A stretch of DNA of 64,000 nucleotides. Origin: Pseudomonas putida (GTDB lineage Bacteria > Pseudomonadota > Gammaproteobacteria > Pseudomonadales > Pseudomonadaceae). The DNA is taken from positions 2,418,001 through 2,482,000 of the forward strand of contig NZ_CP011789.1 of the NCBI RefSeq assembly GCF_001636055.1, in the 5' to 3' direction. Position numbers and translations under genes: made by a program. Below the pieces are notes generated by a model. The model was not told the origin of the DNA, did not search any database, and was given only the letters and a program-made list of their open reading frames with translations. Below, piece after piece: positions 7,400 through 18,767 of this stretch (positions are counted from its first letter, which is position 1; every line of letters begins with the position of its first letter).

Positions 7400-8176
7400 T
7401 CAGCCTGGGGCCAGCATCGGATAGGTAAACAGGGCGAAATGTGTCAGGTTGACAGCGAAATGGCACACGACCGCAGCGCTCAAGCCGCCGAGTCGATACG
7501 CCAGGCCGTAGCCGATACCCGCAAGGCTTGCCAGGTAGAACCACTGCCATCCGCTCCCCAGATGCGCCAGGCCGAACAACAGCGCGGCCACGATCAATGC
7601 AAGCCCCTGGTGCCTGAACAGGCGTTGCAGCCCACCTTGGATATAGCCGCGGAACAGCAGCTCTTCGGTCAGGCTGACCAGCAGCAGGTTGTTCAGGGCC
7701 CAGATCCAGGTCTGTTCCGGCCATTTCGGTGCCCAACCCACCATTCCAAGCAACCAGGCGCCACCCAGGCAAGCCAGCAGTGTCAGCGGCAAGACCAGCC
7801 CGAGGCTTGGCAGTAGACCGTGCCCGCGCAGGCTCAGGATCCAGGGGCAAGCCAGCAGAATCCAGAGGCCGATCAGCGGCTTGTCCAGGTTCAGGTACAT
7901 GGAGAACGGCAGCGCGCCCTCGCTGAACACCACCTTGTCGATGACCTTTGCCCCCTGGAAACCGGGCAACCAGTGCAGCGCCAGGGCAAGGGCCAGGACG
8001 ATGAACAAGCCATGCCCGAGCACTCTTTGCCAACCTGCGGGTCGTCGCACCAGCAGTGCGGTACAACACAGGGCGAGCAAGGCGGGCAGGGCGGCGAGTC
8101 CCAGGTGGCCGTGGAACAGGGCCAGGGCATAGCCCAGACCAAGCAGGGCGAGGACGATCCAGTGGGCAGGCGACAT
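7400..8176 (-). CDS. CPBP family intramembrane glutamic endopeptidase
   Basis: A 258-aa polytopic membrane protein with about seven hydrophobic segments. It carries the CPBP (Abi/Rce1-like) motif set: TEELLFRGYIQG with the catalytic glutamate pair, then FGLAHLGSG and a late VVCHFAVNL histidine motif. I start at ATG 8176 (MSPAHWIVL), which places the first hydrophobic helix at the N-terminus; a longer frame to 8239 is not needed. The substrate is unknown. It lies downstream of acnA in the same orientation, separated by a 12-bp stem hairpin. Confidence 0.85.
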   Translation of the reverse strand: MSPAHWIVLALLGLGYALALFHGHLGLAALPALLALCCTALLVRRPAGWQRVLGHGLFIVLALALALHWLPGFQGAKVIDKVVFSEGALPFSMYLNLDKPLIGLWILLACPWILSLRGHGLLPSLGLVLPLTLLACLGGAWLLGMVGWAPKWPEQTWIWALNNLLLVSLTEELLFRGYIQGGLQRLFRHQGLALIVAALLFGLAHLGSGWQWFYLASLAGIGYGLAYRLGGLSAAVVCHFAVNLTHFALFTYPMLAPG

Positions 8177-8246
8177 CGGAAATCCGGTGGGTGGCAAATC
8201 GATATGATGCTTTGACTCACCCCGAAGGCGCCAGGACACGTCGCGG

Positions 8247-8274
8247 AGGCATCGCGGGCGAACCCGCGATGCCT
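8247..8274. terminator. 12-bp perfect hairpin between acnA and CPBP gene
   Basis: AGGCATCGCGGG and its exact complement flank a CGAA/TTCG tetraloop, just after the acnA stop. There is no T-run on the acnA strand, so it may stabilise the mRNA 3' end or be a REP-like element rather than a classical terminator. Confidence 0.6.
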
Positions 8275-8279
8275 TCCCT

Positions 8280-11021
<2,742 letters not shown>

Positions 11022-11235
11022 TGCCAACTCCTTGTGCTCCGGTGCCCGGCAGTCGTGGTTACCGGTATCACCGCTCTGTATCGGCCCGCACGGCACGGGC
11101 CAGGCTGAACAATCAGGTTAGACCGCTTTGGCGGGCCTGACGTTGTTCTGGACCTGCGGGGCATGTCGCAGGTTCCGAACTTCCTTTATCATTCGCCGCC
11201 CTGGCGCTGTCTGCGCCAGTGATGTGGAGTAAGAG

Positions 11236-12300
11236 ATGAATACCCTGTTCATGCATTGCCGGCCCGGCTTCGAGGGCGAGGTCTGCGCCGAAATCAGCGA
11301 ACACGCCGCGCACCTGGGCGTGGCCGGCTATGCCAAGGGCAAGCCGCAGAGCGCCAGCGCCGAATTCGTTTGCCTCGACGAAGGCGGTGCCGAACGCCTG
11401 ATGCGTGAGCTGCGCTTCGACCGGCTGATCTTCCCGCGCCAATGGGCGCGCGGCGACTTCGTCGAGCTGCCGGAGACTGACCGGATCAGTGTGCTGCTCG
11501 AGCACCTGGCGGGCCTGCCGGTGTGTGGCAGCCTGTGGCTGGAGGTGCTCGACAGCAACGAAGGCAAGGAGCTGTCGACCTTCTGCCGCAAATTCGAGGT
11601 GCCGCTGCGCAAGGCGCTGGAGAAGGCCGGGCGTCTGGTCGAGGATGCCAGCAAGCCACGCCTGCTGCTGACGTTCATCAGTGGCCGACGGGTGTTTCTC
11701 GGCCTGGCCGAAGCGGGCAATTCGGCACTGTGGCCGATGGGCATCCCGCGCCTGAAGTTCCCGCGCGAGGCGCCGAGCCGCTCGACCCTCAAGCTTGAGG
11801 AAGCCTGGCACCAGTTCATCCCGCGCGATCAATGGGACCAACGCCTGAACGACGACATGACCGGCGTCGACCTGGGCGCTTCACCGGGCGGCTGGACCTA
11901 CCAGCTGGTCAAGCGTGGCATGCTGGTCACCGCCATCGACAACGGCCCGATGGCTGAAAGCCTGATGGATACGGGGCTGGTGCAGCATTTGATGGCCGAC
12001 GGCTTTACCTGGAAGCCCAAGCAGACCGTTGACTGGATGGTCTGCGACATCGTCGAGAAGCCCGCACGCACGGCCTCGCTGATCGAAACCTGGCTGGGCG
12101 AGGGGTTGTGCCGCGAGGCCGTGGTCAACCTCAAGCTGCCGATGAAGCAGCGTCACGCCGAGGTGCGCAAGCTGCTCGATCGCATCGAGGCCTCGTTCAA
12201 GGCGCGCAAGGTCAAGGTGTCGATAGCCTGCAAACAGCTGTACCACGACCGCGAAGAGGTCACTTGCCACCTTCGCCGGCTCGACCTCAAGCCGCGCTGA
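11236..12300 (+). CDS. rlmM: 23S rRNA 2'-O-ribose methyltransferase RlmM
   Basis: A 354-aa enzyme that methylates the ribose of C2498 in 23S rRNA using S-adenosylmethionine. It has an N-terminal THUMP-like region (MNTLFMHCRPGFEGEVCAE), a Rossmann methyltransferase core with the SAM loop GVDLGASPGGWTYQL near residue 215, WMVCDIVEKP, and the C-terminal KQRHAEVRKLLDR block. The length equals the family norm. It is transcribed away from acnA and is followed by a hairpin terminator and then tusA. Confidence 0.95.
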   Translation: MNTLFMHCRPGFEGEVCAEISEHAAHLGVAGYAKGKPQSASAEFVCLDEGGAERLMRELRFDRLIFPRQWARGDFVELPETDRISVLLEHLAGLPVCGSLWLEVLDSNEGKELSTFCRKFEVPLRKALEKAGRLVEDASKPRLLLTFISGRRVFLGLAEAGNSALWPMGIPRLKFPREAPSRSTLKLEEAWHQFIPRDQWDQRLNDDMTGVDLGASPGGWTYQLVKRGMLVTAIDNGPMAESLMDTGLVQHLMADGFTWKPKQTVDWMVCDIVEKPARTASLIETWLGEGLCREAVVNLKLPMKQRHAEVRKLLDRIEASFKARKVKVSIACKQLYHDREEVTCHLRRLDLKPR

Positions 12301-12307
12301 GACGATC

Positions 12308-12329
12308 GGGGCCGTGCTGCGGCCCCTGT
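12308..12329 (+). terminator. terminator after rlmM
   Basis: A 7-bp stem, GGGGCCG / CGGCCCC, with a 5-nt loop and followed by TGTTT, lies directly after the rlmM stop codon. Confidence 0.65.
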
Positions 12330-12381
12330 TTGACCTGCACGCGGTTTGCGCGACAATACCCCACAATTTGCGGAGCCCACC

Positions 12382-12624
12382 ATGACCGACTTCACTCCAG
12401 ACGCGACCCTCGACGCCACCGGCCTGAACTGTCCGGAGCCGGTGATGATGCTGCACCAACACGTGCGCAACCTCGCTGCCGGCGGCCTGCTCAAGGTCAT
12501 CGCCACCGACCCCTCGACCCGTCGCGACATCCCCAAGTTCTGCACCTTCCTCGGCCATGAGCTGGTGCAACAGCAGGAAGACGCCGGCACCTACCTGTAC
12601 TGGATTCGCAAGAAGGCCGACTGA
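12382..12624 (+). CDS. tusA: sulfurtransferase TusA
   Basis: An 80-aa sulfur carrier that passes persulfide sulfur from IscS toward tRNA 2-thiouridine synthesis. The active cysteine is in [14 protein letters not shown] near residue 14, and the [15 protein letters not shown] strand and [14 protein letters not shown] end are typical. I chose ATG 12382; upstream in-frame starts would add a non-conserved extension. The next gene, pdxB, begins 57 nt downstream. Confidence 0.94.
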   Translation: MTDFTPDATLDATGLNCPEPVMMLHQHVRNLAAGGLLKVIATDPSTRRDIPKFCTFLGHELVQQQEDAGTYLYWIRKKAD

Positions 12625-12680
12625 GCTGGATCGCACAGGCCACAGCGCCTACACTGCGCTCCCCTGAAAGGAGAGCGCCC

Positions 12681-13823
12681 ATGCTGATCGTTGCCGACGA
12701 AAATATCCCGCTGCTCGATGCCTTCTTCGCCGGATTCGGCGAAATCCGCCGTTACCCTGGCCGGGCCATCGATGCAGCCTGTGTCAGGGATGCCGATCTG
12801 CTGCTGGTGCGCTCGGTCACCCGCGTCGACCGGCAACTGCTCGAAGGCAGCAAGGTGCGCTTCGTCGGCACCTGCACCATCGGCACCGACCACCTTGATC
12901 TCGAATACTTCGCTCAGGCCGACATCCACTGGAGCAGCGCGCCTGGCTGCAACGCCCGCGGCGTGGTGGACTACGTGCTGGGCAGCCTGCTGACCCTGGC
13001 CGAGCTCGATGGCGTGGAGCTGCCCAAGCGGGTGTATGGCGTGGTCGGAGCCGGTGAGGTGGGCGGGCGTCTGGTCCGTGTACTGCGAGGCCTGGGCTGG
13101 CGGGTGCTGGTGTGCGATCCGCTGCGCGCGGCCAGCGAAGAGGGCGATTTCGTCAGCCTGGACACGTTGCTTGAGCAATGTGACACCATCAGCCTGCATA
13201 CCCCGCTGCAACGCGGCGGCGAACATCCGACCTGGCATCTGCTCGGTGCGCGGCAACTGGCCCGCCTGCGCCCAGGGGCCTGGCTGATCAATGCCAGCCG
13301 CGGGCCGGTAGTGGACAACGACGCCCTGCGCGAGCTGCTGCTGGACCGCGAGGATGTCCACGCGGTGCTGGATGTCTGGGAGGGCGAGCCGCAGGTCGAC
13401 CTGGCGCTGGCCGACCTGTGCACCCTGGCCACGCCGCATATCGCCGGCTACAGCCTCGATGGCAAGCAGCGCGGGACCGCGCAGATCTACCAGGCCTTCT
13501 GCCGTTCGCAAGGTTTGCCGGAGCAGGTGCACCTGGCCGACTTGCTGCCGTCGCCAGCGCTGGCACGCCTGGACTTCGATGCCAACGCCGACCCGGCCTG
13601 GGCGCTGGCAACCCTGTGCCGTGCGGTCTACGACCCGCGTCGCGACGATGCGGATTTTCGTCGCAGCCTGAGCGAGGATCCTACCGAGCAACGTGCGGCA
13701 TTCGACCTGCTGCGCAAGCAGTATCCGGTCCGTCGCGAGATCGAAGGGCTGGCGGTACGGGTACAGGGTGACGCGCCACAGCTGGTGCAGGCCATCAATG
13801 CTCTGGGCGCGGTGCTGGTCTAG
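12681..13823 (+). CDS. pdxB: erythronate-4-phosphate dehydrogenase
   Basis: A 380-aa NAD-dependent 2-hydroxyacid dehydrogenase acting in the DXP-dependent pyridoxal phosphate pathway. The Rossmann motif [16 protein letters not shown] is near residue 120. The catalytic Arg, Glu and His blocks are in [16 protein letters not shown] and TPHIAGYS, and the extra C-terminal dimerisation domain is specific to PdxB. AAAGGAGAG lies just before the ATG. The tusA-pdxB adjacency is usual in Pseudomonas. Confidence 0.95.
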   Translation: MLIVADENIPLLDAFFAGFGEIRRYPGRAIDAACVRDADLLLVRSVTRVDRQLLEGSKVRFVGTCTIGTDHLDLEYFAQADIHWSSAPGCNARGVVDYVLGSLLTLAELDGVELPKRVYGVVGAGEVGGRLVRVLRGLGWRVLVCDPLRAASEEGDFVSLDTLLEQCDTISLHTPLQRGGEHPTWHLLGARQLARLRPGAWLINASRGPVVDNDALRELLLDREDVHAVLDVWEGEPQVDLALADLCTLATPHIAGYSLDGKQRGTAQIYQAFCRSQGLPEQVHLADLLPSPALARLDFDANADPAWALATLCRAVYDPRRDDADFRRSLSEDPTEQRAAFDLLRKQYPVRREIEGLAVRVQGDAPQLVQAINALGAVLV

Positions 13824-13900
13824 CCCGCGTCGGGTGCGGGTGTCTGCCAGGCGGGTTTACGGGCAATCTGTAAATTTCGTAAATAAGATTTAAACCTATT

Positions 13901-13919
13901 TGAGAATCGTTATATTCGC
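13901..13919 (+). promoter_or_regulatory. Fur-box-like sequence upstream of TonB receptor
   Basis: TGAGAATCGTTATATTC matches the Pseudomonas Fur-box form (TGAGAATGATTATCATT) at 12 of 17 positions. It sits in an AT-rich promoter region 100 nt before the receptor start. The match is moderate, but iron control is expected for this receptor class. Confidence 0.5.
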
Positions 13920-14018
13920 CATCCCTGACGGACCCGCCTTTTTGCCGGGCCGGTGGGCGAGGGGCCTGCCGACCGGGGCGCGGCTTGCTTCTCGCACACG
14001 ATTTCAGGAGATGTACCG

Positions 14019-16214
14019 ATGCACACCCGACCTTCCCCGCACCGCCTGGCGCTGGCCATCGTTGCCCTGGCCGCGCCCGTGGCAACGACTTCAGCATTCG
14101 CCGAGCAGGCGCTGGTCATCGAAGACACGCTGGTGACCGCCGAGCGTGAGGCGCGCCAGGCGCTGGGATCGTCGGTCATCACCGAAGAGGACATCAAGCG
14201 CCGCCCGCCGGCCAATGACCTGTCCGACATCATCCGCCGCGAACCCGGGGTCAACCTCACCGGCAACAGTGCCAGCGGCGCCCGTGGCAACAACCGGCAG
14301 ATCGACCTGCGCGGCATGGGCCCGGAAAACACCCTGATCCTGATCGATGGCAAGCCATCGAGTGCACGCAACTCGGTGCGCTATGGCTGGAACGGCGACC
14401 GCGATACCCGCGGCGAGACCAACTGGGTGCCGGCCGAAGCGGTCGAGCGCATCGAAATCCTGCGTGGCCCCGCAGCCGCGCGCTATGGCTCGGGCGCCAT
14501 GGGCGGGGTGGTCAACATCATCACCAAGCGCCCCAGCGACGCACTCAAGGGCAGCGTCAGCCTGTACACCCTGATGCCGGAGGACAGCGCCGAGGGCGCC
14601 AGCCACCGGACCAACTTCAACCTCGGTGGTGGCCTGACCGACACCCTGGGGTTCCGTCTGTATGGCGGCCTGGCCAAGACCGACGCCGACGACCTGGACA
14701 TCAACGCCGCACACGCTGGCAGCTCGACCGTGGCCGGGCGCGAGGGTGTGCGCAACAAGGATATCAACGGCCTGCTGAGCTGGAAGCTCAACGACGAGCA
14801 TCGCCTGGAGATGAGCGCAGGCTACAGCCGCCAGGGCAATATCTACGCTGGCGACACCATGAACAGCAACGGCGGTGGCAACGCGCAGCTGATCTCCAGC
14901 CTGTATGGCCACGAGACCAACGTGATGCAACGCAACACCTACGACCTGACGCACCTGGGCGACTTCACCTGGGGCACCAGCAAGACCGTGCTGGCTTATG
15001 AGTACGTGCGCAACTGGCGCTTGAACGAGGGCATGGCCGGGCGTACCGAAGGGGCGATCGACGGCAACGATGCGGCATTCTCGCGCTTGCGCAACACGCG
15101 CCTGTCGAGCGAGGTCAACTTGCCGTTCGCCGTGGGCGCCACGGAGCACGTGCTGACCGTTGGCGGCGAGTACCTCTATGAAACCCTCAACGACCAGGGC
15201 TCGTTCCGTCCGCAAAGCTCCGACCCGACAGGCGTTGGCAACGACGTGATCGCAGGCTTCGACCGTAGCGATTCGAAGATGCAGGCGCGCAGCCATGCCT
15301 TGTTCGTCGAGGACAACATCATCATCGGCGCGACCACCGTCACGCCGGGCCTGCGTTTCGATCACCACGAGACCTTCGGCGACAACTTCAGCCCTAGCTT
15401 GAACCTGTCGCACAAGATCACCGACGAACTGACCTTCAAGGGCGGCATCGCCCGTGCCTACAAGACGCCAAACCTGTACCAGTCCAACCCCAGCTACCTG
15501 CTCTACAGCCGCGGCAATGGCTGCAGCGTGCAGCAGACCAACTCCGGCGGCTGCTACCTGCAGGGCAACGCCGACCTCAAGCCTGAGATCAGCGTCAATA
15601 AGGAGATCGGCCTGCTGTATGACCGCGGCACCTGGCGCACCAGTGCGACCTATTTCCGCAACGACTACCAGAACAAGATCATTGGCGGCACCGACGTGGT
15701 CTACGCGATCAATGGCGGCAGTCGTGTGACCCAGTGGGAAAACGCCGGCAAGGCACGGGTAGAGGGCCTCGAGGGCAACCTGTTCGTCGAGCTCACCCCG
15801 AGCCTGGACTGGAACACCAACCTGACCTGGATGCTCGACAACGACAACCGCGAGACCGGCGAGCCGCTGTCGGTGATCCCCGAGTACACGGTCAACACCA
15901 CCCTGGATTGGCGTGCGACCGACAAGTTGTCGCTGCAGCTGGCCGGTACCTGGTTCGGCAAGCAGAAGTCGCCGACCTGGAACTACCGCACCCAGGAGCG
16001 CTATGACGAGTCGGCGCAGAAGGATGTCGAAGCCTATGGGCTGGTGGATGTGAGTGCCGGGTACAAGTTCAACGCCAACTACGATGTGCGGGTGGGGCTA
16101 AACAACGTGTTCGACAAGCAGATCCTGCGCGGCGGCAACGCGAGCAGCGCCGGTGCCAACACCTACAACCAGCCGGGCCGGGCGCTGTTTGCGGCGTTGA
16201 ATATTTCGTTCTGA
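14019..16214 (+). CDS. TonB-dependent ferric siderophore receptor, FepA/PfeA type
   Basis: A 731-aa outer-membrane receptor. A signal peptide (about residues 1-29, ending TSAFAEQ) precedes the TonB box region LVIEDTLVTAER. The plug domain (about 40-170) has the FepA-like segments IIRREPGVNLTG and NRQIDLRGMGPENTLILIDG, and VNIITKRP follows. A 22-strand beta barrel ends in aromatic F (ALNISF). RGNGCSVQQTNSGGCYLQGN carries the two extracellular loop cysteines seen in FepA/PfeA, favouring catecholate (enterobactin) transport. GGAG lies 8 nt before the ATG. There is no adjacent pfeRS two-component pair or sigma/anti-sigma pair, so control probably rests on Fur. Substrate is inferred from similarity. 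Confidence 0.88.
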   Translation: MHTRPSPHRLALAIVALAAPVATTSAFAEQALVIEDTLVTAEREARQALGSSVITEEDIKRRPPANDLSDIIRREPGVNLTGNSASGARGNNRQIDLRGMGPENTLILIDGKPSSARNSVRYGWNGDRDTRGETNWVPAEAVERIEILRGPAAARYGSGAMGGVVNIITKRPSDALKGSVSLYTLMPEDSAEGASHRTNFNLGGGLTDTLGFRLYGGLAKTDADDLDINAAHAGSSTVAGREGVRNKDINGLLSWKLNDEHRLEMSAGYSRQGNIYAGDTMNSNGGGNAQLISSLYGHETNVMQRNTYDLTHLGDFTWGTSKTVLAYEYVRNWRLNEGMAGRTEGAIDGNDAAFSRLRNTRLSSEVNLPFAVGATEHVLTVGGEYLYETLNDQGSFRPQSSDPTGVGNDVIAGFDRSDSKMQARSHALFVEDNIIIGATTVTPGLRFDHHETFGDNFSPSLNLSHKITDELTFKGGIARAYKTPNLYQSNPSYLLYSRGNGCSVQQTNSGGCYLQGNADLKPEISVNKEIGLLYDRGTWRTSATYFRNDYQNKIIGGTDVVYAINGGSRVTQWENAGKARVEGLEGNLFVELTPSLDWNTNLTWMLDNDNRETGEPLSVIPEYTVNTTLDWRATDKLSLQLAGTWFGKQKSPTWNYRTQERYDESAQKDVEAYGLVDVSAGYKFNANYDVRVGLNNVFDKQILRGGNASSAGANTYNQPGRALFAALNISF

Positions 16215-16233
16215 TATCAAAACACAGGCGCCC

Positions 16234-16372
16234 CCCTGTAGGAGCGGGCTCGTCCCGCGATCGGGCGCGTAGCGGCCGTAGATCAGGCAACCGGGGTATT
16301 CCTGAAACACCTCGAAGCCCGGTTTTAAGGCCGCTTCGCGCCCGATCGCGGGACGAGCCCGCTCCTACAGGG
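16234..16372. repeat. 139-bp palindrome with 44-bp arms (REP/BIME-like)
   Basis: Arms at 16234-16277 and 16329-16372 are reverse complements except for one base (T vs A at the eighth base from the inner end). The arms start with the Pseudomonas REP-type CCTGTAGGAGCGGGCT motif. The 51-bp centre has a nested inverted pair (AACCGGG / CCCGGTT). It lies between the convergent receptor and heme oxygenase genes and could act as bidirectional terminator or mRNA stabiliser. Confidence 0.9.
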
Positions 16373-16407
16373 TATGTGAAGTTTTTCAGGTCGATCAACG
16401 GTGGCGC

Positions 16408-17013
16408 TTAGCACTCAATTGGGTGCAACAACACCGCGCGCTGCTCCAGCCAGCGCTCGAAGCAGGTGAAGGTCGCGACCGCCGCAGCCACGGTGCGGGC
16501 CTGGTTTTCGGGTGACAGGGGGTGCCGATCCAGGCGTTCGAGAAAGCCGCGCCAGTGGCTGGCGGTGGCGCTGCCATACACATCGAGAAAACCACCGCCG
16601 CTGTCGGCGTCGATACCCAGGCGCTGCGCCATGGCACGCCTGAGCACCTGACCACCGAGGGTGGAGCCCTCCACTACGTACATCACACCCAGCGCGCTGG
16701 CCTCATCGGTGATGGCTGGCAAGTCCCGGCACAGCGGCAGCGCGTCTATCTGCTCGGCGCTCAGCTTGAGCGCCTGCAGGTCGCGGCACAGCGCCCCAGC
16801 CTTGTTGCGCTCACTGCCCTGGTGCGTTGCCAGCAATGCTTCGAGCGGTGCGTGAAAGCCGTAGTACGCCTCGATGAGGCGGCGATAAGCGTCGTGGTCG
16901 AAACCTTCGCTGAAAAACGGCAGGCGCGCCTCCAGGGCCTTGTGACAGGCCTGCGTACCTTCACGCAGAGCGAGCAGGACAGGACCGGGAGGGGGGCGGG
17001 AGGTGATGGTCAT
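16408..17013 (-). CDS. biliverdin-producing heme oxygenase (BphO/HemO type)
   Basis: A 201-aa cytoplasmic heme oxygenase opening heme to biliverdin, CO and Fe2+. The proximal heme ligand is probably H24 in REGTQACHKALE. The distal helix motif YVVEGSTLGGQVL near residue 115 and the FERWLEQ tail match the bacteriophytochrome-associated BphO group rather than heme-uptake HemO. No bacteriophytochrome gene (bphP) or heme-uptake gene is adjacent: downstream is the palindrome and upstream a histidine phosphatase. It is thus a solo enzyme in this window, and its role (iron release or chromophore supply) cannot be decided from context. Confidence 0.85.
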   Translation of the reverse strand: MTITSRPPPGPVLLALREGTQACHKALEARLPFFSEGFDHDAYRRLIEAYYGFHAPLEALLATHQGSERNKAGALCRDLQALKLSAEQIDALPLCRDLPAITDEASALGVMYVVEGSTLGGQVLRRAMAQRLGIDADSGGGFLDVYGSATASHWRGFLERLDRHPLSPENQARTVAAAVATFTCFERWLEQRAVLLHPIEC

Positions 17014-17110
17014 CGAATCGACTCTGATGGCTAATTGCCTGGGTTAGACTGACGATCCTAGCGCAGCGTTCCTCGATGCCCTAATCCTCATTTGCCAGAG
17101 AAACTCCAAG

Positions 17111-17656
17111 GTGAAAGCCGTCCGTCTGACCCTGGTCTGCCATGCCCTGACCCACGCCCAGAAAACCGGGCGATTTGCGCTGGCCGACGATCCCGTACTG
17201 GGCGATGCCCCGCTGTTGAAGGCTGTGCCCGACGGAGTGCAAGTACTCAGCGCACCCGAACTGCGCGCCCGAGAAACCGCCGCCTGGCTCGGCCCCGAGG
17301 TGCGTATCGAGACGGCGCTGGCCGACTGTGGCATGGGGCATTGGCAGGGCGTTGCGCTCAAGCAGTTGCAGCGCGAGCAGAGCGAAGCCCTGGCGTGGTG
17401 GCAGGTCGACGTGGACGCGGCGCCCCATGGTGGAGAGTCCTTCGCCGCGTTGCACAAGCGCGTGGCGCAGTGGCTGGAGGCATTCGACACGCCGGGCGAC
17501 TGGTGGGCGGTCACGCACCCGATGGTGATGCGCGCCGCGATGGTCGAAGTGCTCGGCAGTTCGCTCGGGGCCTACCAGCGTATCGATATCCCGCCGTGCT
17601 CACGGCTCGAACTCAGCCGAACCGAGGTCTGGCGCATGCGCCTGGGCCCGGCCTGA
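17111..17656 (+). CDS. histidine phosphatase superfamily protein with altered RHG motif
   Basis: A 181-aa branch-1 histidine phosphatase-like protein. The usual catalytic RHG near the N-terminus is CHA here (LTLVCHALTHAQKTG): the nucleophilic His is kept but the flanking Arg is Cys. The second-Arg segment (SAPELRARETA), the GESFAALHKRV block and the late catalytic VTHPMVMRA remain. The start is GTG 17111 (MKAVRLTL). Loss of the phosphate-contacting Arg suggests low or altered activity. It is divergent from the heme oxygenase gene and convergent with the TSUP gene, so there is no operon clue to substrate. Confidence 0.75.
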   Translation: MKAVRLTLVCHALTHAQKTGRFALADDPVLGDAPLLKAVPDGVQVLSAPELRARETAAWLGPEVRIETALADCGMGHWQGVALKQLQREQSEALAWWQVDVDAAPHGGESFAALHKRVAQWLEAFDTPGDWWAVTHPMVMRAAMVEVLGSSLGAYQRIDIPPCSRLELSRTEVWRMRLGPA

Positions 17657-17665
17657 GGGGCGGGA

Positions 17666-18451
17666 TCAGAAGGCCAGCTTGTAGCCGATCAGCAGCAGCA
17701 TGCCCGCCAGGCAGGGACGCAGCACACGATCGGAGATGCGGCCTGTGAGGTGGCTGCCCAGGTAGATGCCCGGCAGCGAGCCGAGCAGCAGGTAGCCGAG
17801 CAGCGACCAGTCCATATTGCCCATGCCGGCATGGCCCAGCCCCGCGACCAGGGTCAGTGGCACGGCGTGGGCGATTTCGGTGCCGACCAGGCGCCGTGTC
17901 ACCAGGAACGGGTAGAGCAGGAACAGCGCCACGGTGCCCAGGGCGCCGGCACCGATCGAGGTCAGGGTGACCATGACCCCGAGCACTACACCGGTGATCA
18001 CGGTGAGGAGGTTCAGGCTGCGGTCGCTGAGATGGTAGTGATCGCCTGCATGCTTGCTGGCGAAGGCCTGCAGGCGCGACTTGAACAGGATCGCCAGGGC
18101 GGTAAGGATCAGCACCACCGCCAGGCCCTGCTTGATGATGGCGTTGAGTGCCGAGGTATCGGCATGCAGGGTGCTGAGGAACCACAGGGTCAGCGCTGCC
18201 GCGGGCACGCTGCCCAGGCTCAGCCAGCCGGTGATCTTCCAGTCGATGTTCTTGTTGCGTGCATGCACCCAGACGCCACTGGCCTTGGTGATTGCCGCGT
18301 AGAGCAGGTCGGTGCCCACGGCGGTGGCGGGATTGATACCGAACCACAGCAGGATCGGCGTCATCAGCGATCCGCCGCCGACGCCGGTCATGCCAACGAT
18401 GAAACCCACGACCAGCCCGGCAATGGTGAAACCGAAAGAACCTACATCCAT
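17666..18451 (-). CDS. TSUP (TauE/SafE) family anion permease
   Basis: A 261-aa inner-membrane protein with about eight hydrophobic segments in two repeats. The N-terminal signature VGFIVGMTGVGGGSLMTPILL and the second-half GVMVTLTSIGAGALG are typical of the TauE/SafE/YfcA family, which moves sulfite, sulfonate or organosulfur anions. No sulfonate or sulfite gene is adjacent, so substrate is open. The C-terminus is close to the histidine phosphatase stop (convergent, 9 nt gap). Downstream of its start lies a REP-like palindrome. Confidence 0.85.
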   Translation of the reverse strand: MDVGSFGFTIAGLVVGFIVGMTGVGGGSLMTPILLWFGINPATAVGTDLLYAAITKASGVWVHARNKNIDWKITGWLSLGSVPAAALTLWFLSTLHADTSALNAIIKQGLAVVLILTALAILFKSRLQAFASKHAGDHYHLSDRSLNLLTVITGVVLGVMVTLTSIGAGALGTVALFLLYPFLVTRRLVGTEIAHAVPLTLVAGLGHAGMGNMDWSLLGYLLLGSLPGIYLGSHLTGRISDRVLRPCLAGMLLLIGYKLAF

Positions 18452-18567
18452 ACGCTACTCAATCTGCCCGCTAGCCCGTTGTCGGATGGCAGAAGGATAT
18501 AGATTGTTCTTTATAGCCAAATAGAATTGTTCGTTATTAGGTTATAACGCGGCAGCGCCACAGGTCT

Positions 18568-18657
18568 CCTGTAGGAGCGGGCTTGCCCGCGAAAAGAACA
18601 CCGCGGAGCATGGCACCGGCTGCGCCGGTGATCGCGGGGCAAGCCCGCTCCCACAGG
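18568..18657. repeat. REP-like inverted repeat
   Basis: Arms CCTGTAGGAGCGGGCTTGCC (plus CGCG) at 18568-18591 and its near complement at 18633-18657 differ by one substitution and one extra base. A nested CACCGGC/GCCGGTG hairpin fills the centre. This is the same REP class as at 16234. Confidence 0.85.
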
Positions 18658-18743
18658 GGATTGGGCTGACCTTTAGATTTTGAGTAAGACAGTGACTCCC
18701 ACAGGGATTGAGCTGGCTGTCAGATTTTGAATAAGACAGCTGC
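18648..18743. repeat. tandem direct repeat, two copies of about 48 bp
   Basis: Two head-to-tail units start at 18648 and 18696, each beginning CTCCCACAGGG and ending in TAAGACAG followed by CTCC. They share AGATTTTGA-TAAGACAG and differ at about ten positions. The first unit begins inside the REP arm, so the duplication appears REP-derived. Confidence 0.75.
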
Positions 18744-18767
18744 TCCTCCAAGTGCAGTGAAGCAGTT

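Larger units (their letters stand above)
18452..18767. other. 316-bp gene-free region with REP and tandem repeat
   Basis: This stretch lies between the divergently read TSUP start and the chemoreceptor stop. It contains an AT-rich TSUP promoter region (18470-18545), a REP-like inverted repeat and a 48-bp tandem duplication, both listed separately. No protein-coding gene is supported. Confidence 0.7.

Noticed and set aside
13871..13895. PvdS box upstream of the TonB receptor (TAAAT motifs)
   Set aside because: Two TAAAT sequences occur but neither has CGT after 16 nt.
16408..17013. Heme oxygenase as part of a heme-uptake (has/phu) operon
   Set aside because: No hemophore, heme receptor or heme ABC genes adjacent; the nearby receptor is FepA-like and on the opposite strand.
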